Assembly (NCBI GenBank): GCA_948477625.1 | Contig: CAOLNK010000004.1 | Span: 32,716 to 96,715 of the forward strand | Direction: 5' to 3' | Length of the DNA stretch: 64,000 nucleotides | Source: an uncultured Candidatus Saccharibacteria bacterium | GTDB lineage: Bacteria; Patescibacteriota; Saccharimonadia; Saccharimonadales; Saccharimonadaceae | In this document: piece by piece, positions 56,687 through 64,000 of the stretch | How positions within the stretch are numbered: position 1 is the first letter of the stretch | How the letters are laid out: each line of letters begins with the position of its first letter | Made by a program: the position numbers and the translations under genes | Notes under the pieces: model-generated | What the model was told of the DNA's origin: nothing | What the model saw: only the letters and a program-made list of their open reading frames with translations | Database searches by the model: none

Positions 56687-57877
56687 ATGAAGATTGTTTT
56701 TGGGGTTATAATTGGTATCATTATCTTGATGTTACTCGTGATTGCACACGAGCTCGGTCATTTTATCATGGCGCGCAAGAACGGCGTCAAGGTGAACGAA
56801 TTCGGTATCGGCTTTCCGCCTCGCGCAATTGCCTGGATAAAAAAGAACGGCAAATGGACTAGGTTACCTAAGTCCGAATGGCAAAAGCCTCAAGATAGCC
56901 TTATTCTTAGTCTCAATTACTTGCCAATTGGCGGATTTTGTGCCATGGATGGAGAATCTGATTCCGACCGTCGTAAGGGCACTTTTGGCGCCGCTACTTT
57001 TTGGAGCAAAACCAAAATCCTCTTTGGCGGAGTGCTAATGAACTGGCTCGTGGCTGCTATCATTCTTACTATCCTCGCCTTCACGGGTATGCCACAGTTC
57101 ATCAACAACCAATTCTACCTCGAAAATGATGCACAAATCACCGGCGAGGGCATTACAATCGCCGAAGTCTTACCCGATTCTCCTGCCGCCAAAGTTGGCA
57201 TGCAGTCCGGCGACAAACTCATTGCTATTGATAATAAACTCATTACCTTGCCCACTGAAGTCACCGATTATGGCACCTCACACGCTGGTAACACGGGGAA
57301 ATACACCATTCTTCGCGGAGAGGAAGAAATCGTCCTAGAGCCCAAACTTAATCCTGCCGGTTCCGAATATGCCCTTGGTATTTCTATGACTTCTGGCCAA
57401 ACCTTCATTCGTTCCACTTGGTCTGCCCCCATTGTCGGCGTCGGTACCACACTACAGCTTACCGGCGAAACGTTCCGCAGTCTTGGTGAACTAGTCTGGA
57501 ATCTAGTCTCCGGCGTAGTCCAACAATTCAGTTTCAATAGTGAGGTTCGTGAAGCCGGTCAAAGCGCTCTTCAATCTGCTGGAGATTCTGTCTCTGGCCC
57601 GGTCGGCATTATTGGCGTCATTTTTCCCGCTTTTGCTGAAAGTGGCCTTACTAATCTTGCATTCTTAGCTGCTCTCGTATCCGTTTCACTCGCTTGCATG
57701 AATATTCTACCTATTCCCGCGCTCGACGGCGGCCGCTGGCTCCTTATCGCTATTTATCGTCTCCGCCGCAAAACTCTCACCAAAGAGACCGAGGAGCGTA
57801 TCGTTTCTCGCGCTATGATGGTTCTACTTATGCTCATTGCCATCATCTCTATTCTTGATATTACAAGGTTCTTCTAA
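56687..57877 (+). CDS. rseP: Site-2 intramembrane zinc metalloprotease (RseP-like)
   Basis: 396 aa. Active site I-A-H-E-L-G-H-F-I (H-E-x-x-H, about residues 19-27) in the first helix; PDZ domain in the middle with V-L-P-D-S-P-A-A-K-V-G-M-Q-S-G-D; second catalytic motif N-I-L-P-I-P-A-L-D-G-G-R (about 340-351). Regulated intramembrane proteolysis of membrane-bound signalling factors or signal-peptide remnants. TACAAT (56674-56679) 7 nt before the ATG: leaderless type. Confidence 0.93.
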   Translation: MKIVFGVIIGIIILMLLVIAHELGHFIMARKNGVKVNEFGIGFPPRAIAWIKKNGKWTRLPKSEWQKPQDSLILSLNYLPIGGFCAMDGESDSDRRKGTFGAATFWSKTKILFGGVLMNWLVAAIILTILAFTGMPQFINNQFYLENDAQITGEGITIAEVLPDSPAAKVGMQSGDKLIAIDNKLITLPTEVTDYGTSHAGNTGKYTILRGEEEIVLEPKLNPAGSEYALGISMTSGQTFIRSTWSAPIVGVGTTLQLTGETFRSLGELVWNLVSGVVQQFSFNSEVREAGQSALQSAGDSVSGPVGIIGVIFPAFAESGLTNLAFLAALVSVSLACMNILPIPALDGGRWLLIAIYRLRRKTLTKETEERIVSRAMMVLLMLIAIISILDITRFF

Positions 57878-58650
57878 TGACAACCAAAACCGCATCAGCC
57901 AAGCAACCGCACAAAATCAACAAGCAGACTATTTATTTTATTATCTTTGTGCTAGCCTGGACCGCACTTGCTATGACCGCCAGCCAGTTTATTATTTATC
58001 CCATGTCCTGGATTCTGGGAAGCAAAATTACCAATCCATTTTGGACTTGCATTTATTACGCCCTCACTTATCTCATTACCCTATTTCTCGTAATCTATAT
58101 CCCTCCTCATTTGTTCGACCTTTACTACAAGAAAAAGACAAAAACCACCACAAAAGACAATCTTCTCGCTACGAATTCCACTGAACTTGGGCTACAACAC
58201 CTACCAACTTTTGTCGACATTGGTCTTGCTCCAATTGGGTATGTTGTTTATCTAGTAGGCGCAAACTTACTCACCAATATCATGCGTGTCTTTCCATGGT
58301 TTCAACCTGACCAAACCCAAGAAACCGGTTTTGGTTATTTTGTCACTACCGGCGATAGACTCTTAGCCATTCTCGCTCTCGTAATTATCGCCCCAATTGC
58401 TGAGGAAATCGTCATGCGTGGCTGGCTCTATGGCAAACTTCGCAATCGCCTCAAGGCTCCAGTTGCCATTTTGCTCGTATCTGCACTCTTTGGACTACTA
58501 CACGGCCAATGGAATGTAGGCGTTAGCGTTTTTATGCTCAGTATTGTTCTTTGTAGCTTACGTGAAATCACTGGTACAATCTGGAGTGGTATACTACTTC
58601 ATATCCTATCAAATGGGATCGCCTTCTACTTATTATATATCGCGTTTTAG
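57877..58650 (+). CDS. CPBP-family intramembrane metalloprotease
   Basis: 257 aa, ATG overlaps the rseP stop (TAATG). Six to seven membrane helices. C-terminal Abi/CPBP motifs: A-E-E-I-V-M-R-G-W (E-E-x3-R, about residues 174-182), F-G-L-L-H-G-Q (about 207-213) and a final L-L-H-I-L-S-N. Members act as Rce1-like proteases or in bacteriocin self-immunity. Directly behind rseP, it may share a membrane-protein processing role. Confidence 0.85.
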   Translation: MTTKTASAKQPHKINKQTIYFIIFVLAWTALAMTASQFIIYPMSWILGSKITNPFWTCIYYALTYLITLFLVIYIPPHLFDLYYKKKTKTTTKDNLLATNSTELGLQHLPTFVDIGLAPIGYVVYLVGANLLTNIMRVFPWFQPDQTQETGFGYFVTTGDRLLAILALVIIAPIAEEIVMRGWLYGKLRNRLKAPVAILLVSALFGLLHGQWNVGVSVFMLSIVLCSLREITGTIWSGILLHILSNGIAFYLLYIAF

Positions 58651-58653
58651 CTT

Positions 58654-59268
58654 ATGAGTGCTTCATACAATACTCTCAAATATTACGAAGACCAAGCCGC
58701 AGAATATTGTATGCAAACTCAAAATTGGGACGTTACCGGTTTATATACTTTATTCGAAAAGTATCTACCACAAAAAGCCTATATCCTTGATTTTGGTTGT
58801 GGTTCAGGACGCGACAGCAAACATTTCTTAGAACAAGGCTACCGTGTCCGCGCCACAGATGGATCTATCGCAATCTGCAAACTTGCAAGTGAATATATCG
58901 GCCAAAAAGTCGATTACTTACTTTTCGATGAGCTCAATGAGGAAAATGTTTACGACGGTATTTGGGCCTGCTCATCCATCCTTCATGTCGAAAGAAAAAG
59001 TTTACCAGATATTTTTACTAAAATGCTTCGCGCCATCAAACCTAGCGGAGTTATCTATACTTCTTTTAAAGTCGGAAACAGCGACAGAATCAAAGAAGGT
59101 AAGCTGTATACTGAATTTACTCCTGAGGATTTAGCTCAACTTCTACAAAATCTCCCTATACCGTCAAAAATCGTAGAATACATCACCAACACTTCACACA
59201 AACGTAGCCGCCCAGGCTTCAACGAGTGGGGTAACTACATTATCCAAAAATCCACTGATATGCTATAA
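58654..59268 (+). CDS. Class I SAM-dependent methyltransferase
   Basis: 204 aa, starting 3 nt after the CPBP gene. Motif I I-L-D-F-G-C-G-S-G-R-D-S (about residues 46-57), acidic end of strand 2 in A-T-D-G-S, and motif IV-like I-W-A-C-S-S-I-L-H-V. TehB/UbiE-like small-molecule methyltransferase; substrate unknown. Its stop overlaps the proS -10 box. Confidence 0.82.
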   Translation: MSASYNTLKYYEDQAAEYCMQTQNWDVTGLYTLFEKYLPQKAYILDFGCGSGRDSKHFLEQGYRVRATDGSIAICKLASEYIGQKVDYLLFDELNEENVYDGIWACSSILHVERKSLPDIFTKMLRAIKPSGVIYTSFKVGNSDRIKEGKLYTEFTPEDLAQLLQNLPIPSKIVEYITNTSHKRSRPGFNEWGNYIIQKSTDML

Positions 59269-59278
59269 TTATTCCAAT

Positions 59279-60499
59279 ATGCGTTTTAGTAAATCATTTG
59301 TCAAAACTCTCCGTACCGCGCCCAAGGACGAAACTGCACGTGGTGCTCAATTTCTTAGCCGCGCCGGTTATGTGCACAAAGAACTAGCCGGGATTTATGA
59401 CTACCTACCACTCGGCCTCCGTGTTCTTGAAAACATCAAAGCCATCATCCGCGACGAGCTCAACCAAATCGGTTGTCAAGAAATTCTAATGTCTTCATTG
59501 CAAAACCCCGAACCGTGGCAAAAAACTGACCGCTGGGATATCGAAAAAATGGATATCTGGTTCAAAACTGAACTCGCCGCCGGTGGTGAACTTGGCCTCG
59601 CACCAACTCATGAAGAGCCAGTCACCAAAATGTTAAAATCCTACATATCTAGTTACAAAGATTTGCCAATTTACGTTTACCAATTTCAGACCAAATTCCG
59701 TAATGAACTCCGCGCCAAGTCTGGCATCATGCGCGGTCGCGAATTCCTAATGAAAGACTTATATAGTTTTTCTACTACCGAAGAAGAACATGATGCTTTT
59801 TATCATCAAGTAGAAACCGCCTACAAAAACATCTTTGACCGCCTTGGAATTGGCGCTGACACTTTCCAAACTTTTGCTAGCGGCGGCGTCTTTTCTAAAT
59901 ACAGCCACGAATTCCAGACTCTCACTGGCATCGGCGAAGATACTATTTATTACAATGCCGACAAATCAGTTGTTTTGAACGAAGAAGTGCTAAATGATGA
60001 AGTCCTAGCCGAACTAGGCGTCAAGCGCGAAGATTTGCAATCTACCAAAGCCGCCGAAGTCGGCAACATCTTCACTCTCAAAACCAAATATTCCGCACCG
60101 CTTGACCTCGCTTTCAATGACAAAGACGGCCAAAGAAAAACCGTTCTCATGGGTTGCTATGGTATCGGTGTTTCCCGCGTCATGGGCGTGATTGCTGAAA
60201 AATTCTGCGACAACCGTGGTCTTATCTGGCCCGAACAGATTGCTCCATACAAATACTATCTCATCGGAATTGGCGAAGAGGGAACCAAGCAGGCCGATGC
60301 GCTCTACCAAGACCACGAAGACGCCGTATTTTATGATGACCGCGACCTTCGTCCCGGCGAAAAGTTTGCCGATGCTGAACTCATGGGCATGCCATACCGC
60401 GTCGTCGTCAGCGACAAAACTCTTGCTACTGGCCAAGCTGAAATCACCGACCGCGCCACTGGTGAAAGTAAGATGGTAAGCCTTTCAAAAATTTTTTAA
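59279..60499 (+). CDS. proS: Prolyl-tRNA synthetase, short form without editing domain
   Basis: 406 aa against about 570 in E. coli. Class II motif 1 region G-I-Y-D-Y-L-P-L-G, motif 2 F-R-N-E-L-R-A-K-S-G-I-M-R-G-R-E, motif 3 G-C-Y-G-I-G-V-S-R, then a C-terminal anticodon domain. The INS editing domain normally between motifs 2 and 3 is absent, so mischarged Ala-tRNA-Pro must be cleared elsewhere or tolerated. TATAAT (59264-59269) 9 nt before the ATG: leaderless type. Confidence 0.95.
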   Translation: MRFSKSFVKTLRTAPKDETARGAQFLSRAGYVHKELAGIYDYLPLGLRVLENIKAIIRDELNQIGCQEILMSSLQNPEPWQKTDRWDIEKMDIWFKTELAAGGELGLAPTHEEPVTKMLKSYISSYKDLPIYVYQFQTKFRNELRAKSGIMRGREFLMKDLYSFSTTEEEHDAFYHQVETAYKNIFDRLGIGADTFQTFASGGVFSKYSHEFQTLTGIGEDTIYYNADKSVVLNEEVLNDEVLAELGVKREDLQSTKAAEVGNIFTLKTKYSAPLDLAFNDKDGQRKTVLMGCYGIGVSRVMGVIAEKFCDNRGLIWPEQIAPYKYYLIGIGEEGTKQADALYQDHEDAVFYDDRDLRPGEKFADAELMGMPYRVVVSDKTLATGQAEITDRATGESKMVSLSKIF

Positions 60500-60547
60500 G
60501 CCAAAGGGTTTACTTTTTCAAAAATCAGTGATAAACTCTGGATAGTT

Positions 60548-60994
60548 ATGAAAAAGACTGTGAATCTAACGCCAGCCGGAAAGGCTGAGCTCGAACAAGA
60601 ACTAGCCGAGCTAATCGCGCAACGTCCAGCCATTGCCGAACGTATCGCTACGGCCCGTGCTTTTGGAGACCTCTCCGAAAACCAAGAATACACTGATGCT
60701 CGCACCGAACAGAAGACCGTCGAGAACCGCATCATCGAAATTCAAGAAATCCTTAAGAACGCCTCCATAATCAAAGCCCCCAAAAAAGGCGACAAAATCG
60801 CCATTGGCGCTTCCGTAGTAATTGACATGGACGGCAAAGAATTCACTTATACTCTGGTAGGGCCAGTCGAAGCCAACCCACTTGAGGGCAAGATTTCCCA
60901 CGAATCTCCTCTTGGCAAAGAGCTTATGGGGCGCAAAGCTGACGAAAGTTTTGATTTCAACGGCAAAAAGATCAAAATCAAATCTCTCGCTTAA
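60548..60994 (+). CDS. greA: Transcription elongation factor GreA
   Basis: 148 aa. N-terminal coiled coil with L-T-P-A-G-K-A-E-L-E-Q-E-L and tip acidic residues in A-R-A-F-G-D-L-S-E-N-Q-E-Y (about residues 37-49), C-terminal FKBP-like domain with S-P-L-G-K-E-L-M-G-R-K. Stimulates RNA cleavage in backtracked polymerase. No ribosome binding site; TAAACT about 10 nt upstream may be the -10 box. Confidence 0.95.
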   Translation: MKKTVNLTPAGKAELEQELAELIAQRPAIAERIATARAFGDLSENQEYTDARTEQKTVENRIIEIQEILKNASIIKAPKKGDKIAIGASVVIDMDGKEFTYTLVGPVEANPLEGKISHESPLGKELMGRKADESFDFNGKKIKIKSLA

Positions 60995-61009
60995 ATATCT
61001 CAAAATATC

Positions 61010-61048
61010 AAAAGCGGTGCCATAATATATTGTTAGCACCGCTTTTTT
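61010..61048. terminator. Bidirectional terminator between greA and gene 61063
   Basis: AAAAGCGGTGC (61010-61020), 15-nt loop, GCACCGCTTTT (61036-61046); T-rich on both strands. Confidence 0.85.
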
Positions 61049-61062
61049 GAACTCTTCTAAAC

Positions 61063-61875
61063 CTACTGCATACGTGTAACCGCCTCGCCGGCGACTTCCT
61101 CAAACTTCCGAGTAAGGTTGCCAATATCTCCGGTATGACGATTATATTGCATCTGGACGATATACTTTTGCAAATCGTCCAACGCTTCCAACTCGATACA
61201 CAAGTCACGAATATCGACAAACCTTTTTACCACCAACCAGTACCCATCATGATAGTGATAAACCGATACTGCATGAAGCTGCACTAGCCCATCCTGCTCA
61301 AAACGTGAATATTGTTCATAGCCTTCACTAAACGGCTGAGCTGCCGTATCTTCCAGGATTTGTTCCGGGAATGGCCCAAAGCTATCGATTTGCCGACAAA
61401 CATAAATCTGCGCTTCACCGTCCGGCTTAAGCCATCCGCCATAAATACCAAGATTTCCCACCAGCTTCCCCTCTTCCTGACGGTAACCGGTATCCAATGC
61501 GGTCTGCATCGTGCCAATGCCTTGGCGCGCTAAGTGCGCAGAATAAGATATACAACACGCTCCTACAGTCAATACTGTCAATAAAGCAACACCGAAAGTA
61601 TTTAACAACGCCCTACTAATACGTCTTTTCGGCTGCTCAAAACAAAAAGTAAAAGTTACTACAGCCAGTATCAGCAACACAAGAACGCCAATCAGGCATC
61701 CTTTGCCATACTTAACTCGCGGCCAAGGCAAATCAAGCAGCGCCAACACCGTGTCATGTTCCAGCGCCGTATGCCACAGCCCAAGGTAGCACAACATTAG
61801 TACCCCCAAAGTCACCACAGCAATCAGCAACGCAATCGCCCATGCCGGCACGTCCTTATTCGGTTCTTTTCTCAT
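61063..61875 (-). CDS. Orphan membrane protein
   Basis: 270 aa, minus strand, not recognised. Three N-terminal helices (about residues 12-33, 58-78, 88-110), then a soluble domain of about 155 residues with N-L-G-I-Y-G-G-W-L-K-P-D-G-E and a helical C terminus. AAGGGAGGG is 7-8 nt before the ATG. Uses the shared orphan-gene promoter on the minus strand (61948-61976). Convergent with greA. No close family known to me. Confidence 0.65.
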   Translation of the reverse strand: MRKEPNKDVPAWAIALLIAVVTLGVLMLCYLGLWHTALEHDTVLALLDLPWPRVKYGKGCLIGVLVLLILAVVTFTFCFEQPKRRISRALLNTFGVALLTVLTVGACCISYSAHLARQGIGTMQTALDTGYRQEEGKLVGNLGIYGGWLKPDGEAQIYVCRQIDSFGPFPEQILEDTAAQPFSEGYEQYSRFEQDGLVQLHAVSVYHYHDGYWLVVKRFVDIRDLCIELEALDDLQKYIVQMQYNRHTGDIGNLTRKFEEVAGEAVTRMQ

Positions 61876-61947
61876 ATAGAACCCTCCCTTCTATATTCTC
61901 TATGAGTTCAAAAATAATTTTTGTAAAATATACGACCTCCTTCTTCC

Positions 61948-61976
61948 ATTATAGCACACTTTTCTCAAAAAGTCAA
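61948..61976 (-). promoter_or_regulatory. Promoter of orphan gene 61063-61875
   Basis: Minus strand: TTGACT (61976-61971), 17-nt spacer ending TGTGC, TATAAT (61953-61948), then GGAAGAAGGAGG. Leader of about 65 nt. Confidence 0.8.
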
Positions 61977-62030
61977 TATAAGCACTGGTTTTCTGGCCAA
62001 AAAGTCGCTTTTTATGCTATAATATAGGTT

Positions 62031-63485
62031 ATGACAACACTGAATGACTATCGCGATGAGCGTTTACGCAAACTCAACCAAATCCGTGAACTTGGTATTG
62101 ACCCTTATCCCGCAAAATCTCACCGCAATATCAAAATTTCTACGATTCTTAATCATTTTGCCGAACAAGATGGACAAACCGTCTGCGCCGCTGGTCGCAT
62201 CGTAGCAATTCGCGCCTTTGGCAAGATTGCTTTTGTCAAAATTCGCGACTATTTCGGCGAAATTCAGATTTTCATGCAAAAAACCGACGATATCACTCCT
62301 GGTTATTTTGGCATCAAACAGCTCAAACTACTCGACACTGGCGATTTTATCGAAGTTGAAGGCACCGTAGGTAAGTCTAGCACCGGTGAAATTTCAATTT
62401 TCGCCAATCAGGTGCGCCTGCTCACCAAGGCTTTACGCCCGCTTCCAGGCTACGATGGCCTCACCAATAAGGAAGAGCGCTATCGCCGCCGCTATGTCGA
62501 CATGAATGTCAATCCCGAAGTCCGCGAACGCCTTGTGCGCCGCAGTAAATTCTGGCAAGCCACACGTGATTTTATGAACAAGCATGGCTTTATCGAAGTT
62601 AACACTCCTGTGCTTGAGCATACCACTGGTGGCGCCGACGCTAATCCATTTGTCACTCATATGGATGCACTCGACGAAGATTATTACCTTCGCATTTCCC
62701 AAGAACTTCCTTTGAAGCGTTTACTCGGTGGCGGTTTTGAAAAAGTCTATGACATTGGCCCCCGTTTTCGCAATGAAGGAGTGGACGACGAGCATCTACC
62801 CGAACATATCGCTTTTGAGAGCTACGCTGCTTATGAAGATTACGAAGACGGCATGGATTTATATGAAGAGATGATTAAGTATGTCGCCAAAGAAACCTGG
62901 GGTACGCTCCAGTTTAACGTCGGTGGTTTCGAAATTGATCTTGATTGCAAATGGCCGCGCATTAAATATGCTGACTTGTTGATGGAAAAATTCAGTATTG
63001 ATGTCTTTAACCTTGACCGCAAGAAAGCTCTCGATATCTTGCGCGAAAATGGCGTCAAGGTTGACCCCACTGTAGCTGATAGTCGCCTAATTGACAATAT
63101 TTGGAAACTCATTCGCAAGACTTCCGCCGGACCATATTGGCTAATTGAGGAACCACTCAGCCTTAGTCCGCTTGCTAAAAAGTCCGACGAAAACCCTCTG
63201 GTTACCCAGCGCTTTCACCCAATTATTGCCGGTACCGAGATGGGTAATGGTTATTCTGAGCTCAACGACCCACTCGACCAGCTCGCCCGCTTTGAGGAAC
63301 AACAGGCCATGCGCGACAATGGTGACGATGAAGCTCAAATGCTTGACATGGACTTTGTTGAAATGTTGGAATACGGTATGCCTCCTGCCTGTGGTTGGGG
63401 TAATTCCGAACGCAACTTCTGGCTACTTGAAGGCGTTTCCGGTCGCGAAGCTGTACCATTCCCAATTATCAAGCGCGAGAAATAA
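62031..63485 (+). CDS. lysS: Lysyl-tRNA synthetase, class II
   Basis: 484 aa. N-terminal OB fold (anticodon binding, about 50-140), then catalytic core: motif 2 region F-R-N-E-G-V-D-D-E-H-L-P-E (about 248-260) and motif 3 G-V-S-G-R-E-A-V-P-F-P-I near the C terminus, with G-T-E-M-G-N-G-Y-S-E-L-N-D-P. TATAAT (62018-62023) preceded by TGC is 7 nt before the ATG: leaderless type. Divergent from the orphan membrane gene. Confidence 0.95.
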   Translation: MTTLNDYRDERLRKLNQIRELGIDPYPAKSHRNIKISTILNHFAEQDGQTVCAAGRIVAIRAFGKIAFVKIRDYFGEIQIFMQKTDDITPGYFGIKQLKLLDTGDFIEVEGTVGKSSTGEISIFANQVRLLTKALRPLPGYDGLTNKEERYRRRYVDMNVNPEVRERLVRRSKFWQATRDFMNKHGFIEVNTPVLEHTTGGADANPFVTHMDALDEDYYLRISQELPLKRLLGGGFEKVYDIGPRFRNEGVDDEHLPEHIAFESYAAYEDYEDGMDLYEEMIKYVAKETWGTLQFNVGGFEIDLDCKWPRIKYADLLMEKFSIDVFNLDRKKALDILRENGVKVDPTVADSRLIDNIWKLIRKTSAGPYWLIEEPLSLSPLAKKSDENPLVTQRFHPIIAGTEMGNGYSELNDPLDQLARFEEQQAMRDNGDDEAQMLDMDFVEMLEYGMPPACGWGNSERNFWLLEGVSGREAVPFPIIKREK

Positions 63486-63944
63486 ATGAAACCTCGTAAA
63501 GCTGTCCGAGTAGTACTGCTCGATACGCAAGAGCAAGTAGCCATTGTGCACGCGCAAAATCATAATTATTACAAAGTTCCCGGAGGCGGAATCGAAGCTG
63601 ACGAAACTCCACTCATAGCCGCCGTCCGCGAGACCAAAGAGGAAACCGGTTGTAACTGCAGAATTATTGCCGAGCTCGGTAATTCCGAAACCCCAATCCC
63701 TGGATGGGGAATGCTAGACATCTCTCAAGGTTTTCTCGCACGAGTTGTAGGCGAAAAGCAGACGCCGCAATTTGATGATTACGAACAAGCCCGCAACTTA
63801 ACTGTTAAGTGGTTCCCAAGTTTAGATAATGCCATTGCCACAATTGAAGCCCACACTAATATTACCGACCCTAACGCCGCTATATTGCAGGCTCGCGACT
63901 TGTCTTACCTTAAACTTGCAGCCGCATACCTTGCCGAACATTAG
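63486..63944 (+). CDS. NUDIX hydrolase
   Basis: 152 aa, ATG directly follows the lysS stop. NUDIX box G-G-G-I-E-A-D-E-T-P-L-I-A-A-V-R-E-T-K-E, then E-T-G-C (intact GX5EX7REUXEE). Third NUDIX protein in the window. Substrate unknown; a house-cleaning (d)NTPase or Ap4A hydrolase (Ap4A is a LysRS by-product) would fit the lysS coupling, which is inference. Confidence 0.85.
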   Translation: MKPRKAVRVVLLDTQEQVAIVHAQNHNYYKVPGGGIEADETPLIAAVRETKEETGCNCRIIAELGNSETPIPGWGMLDISQGFLARVVGEKQTPQFDDYEQARNLTVKWFPSLDNAIATIEAHTNITDPNAAILQARDLSYLKLAAAYLAEH

Positions 63945-63951
63945 CCCCCCT

Positions 63952-64000
63952 CTACATGTCTAATACAGTACTAAGGCAGCGGAGGGGGAAACCGGCGTAG
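63952..64000 (-). repeat. Variable cassette 8 (cut by the window end)
   Basis: Minus strand; only the 3' edge is inside: TAG, the fixed CTCCGCTGCCTTAGTACTG block, and codons for Y-A-G-F-P-L-R-C-L-S-T-V-L-D-M. Eight nt separate it from the convergent NUDIX gene. Confidence 0.85.

Noticed and set aside
1..64000. Reverse transcriptase or template repeat of a diversity-generating retroelement in the window
   Set aside because: No protein here shows the Y-x-D-D core or other reverse transcriptase blocks, so any such gene must be elsewhere in the genome.
1..64000. CRISPR array
   Set aside because: The only repeated units are the long variable cassettes and a few paired hairpins; there are no short regularly spaced direct repeats and no cas genes.
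1..64000. Alternative genetic code with TGA read as Gly
   Set aside because: TGA ends gatB and the HEPN-like gene, and no conserved gene has in-frame TGA, so the standard bacterial code applies.

Overview
The window looks like a chromosome segment of a reduced-genome bacterium of the Candidate Phyla Radiation, most likely a Candidatus Saccharibacteria (TM7) member. The evidence is indirect: near-absence of biosynthesis genes, a full set of information-processing genes with unusual basic or acidic tails (L32, L31, S16, NusB, KhpA-like), a GatCAB amidotransferase, a short ProRS without editing domain, zinc-ligand loss in RpoC and in L31/L32, and many orphan proteins. TGA is used as a normal stop codon (for example gatB), so the code is standard.

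Layout: 1-2955 gap end, rpiB, rpe-like, PfkB kinase and LOG protein; 3-4.3 kb orphan gene plus two variable cassettes; 4.4-7.5 kb TrmH-like and leuS; 7.6-11.3 kb orphan and surface-protein genes and a broken ASCH gene; 11.4-13.5 kb rpmF-nusB-NUDIX-rnc; 13.6-20.5 kb an accessory zone with four cassettes, orphan genes, tRNA-Ala(GGC), NUDIX-SGNH pair, a candidate small RNA, and rpsP and khpA embedded in it; 20.6-28 kb rpoB-rpoC; 28.2-29.2 kb orphan plus cassette; 29.3-35.5 kb merR-HD-gatC-gatA-HEPN-like-gatB-helicase; 36.8 kb fusA; 39-44 kb a broken flavin-type gene, DUF2975/HTH, rmuC, a membrane protein, DHH phosphoesterase and alpha/beta hydrolase; 44.3 kb cysS followed by a strong structured RNA candidate; 46.3-52.8 kb ABC exporter, RNA methyltransferase and helicase-nuclease; 53.3-60.9 kb rpmE2, rpsB-tsf-frr-uppS-rseP-CPBP, methyltransferase, proS, greA; 61-63.9 kb orphan membrane protein, lysS, NUDIX; then an eighth cassette cut by the window end.

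The most striking signal is a family of eight dispersed, mostly intergenic cassettes (about 210-237 bp, both orientations). Each has a fixed 5' edge (core GTGCGCAGCGG), a fixed 3' edge (CCTCCGCTGCCTTAGTACTG and on to a stop codon) and a hypervariable middle that stays open in frame and encodes a C-type-lectin/FISUMP-like C-terminal module (R-S-G ... Y/V-W-W-S-S ... A-Y-x-L ... R-Y-x-G-F-P-L-R-C-L-S-T-V-L-D-M). None has the rest of a gene or a start with a ribosome binding site. Two carry an identical downstream 31-nt hairpin. They look like silent donor or orphan variable regions of a diversity-generating or gene-conversion system whose expressed gene, and any reverse transcriptase, lie outside this window.

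Two expression styles are visible. Many housekeeping genes have an extended -10 box (TGN-TATAAT) only 6-10 nt before the ATG with no Shine-Dalgarno site, i.e. apparently leaderless mRNAs. The orphan genes instead have full TTGACA-N17-TAYAAT promoters, a shared start region (GAAGTAT), long hairpin-rich leaders, good Shine-Dalgarno sites and their own terminators, and they tend to sit beside the cassettes.
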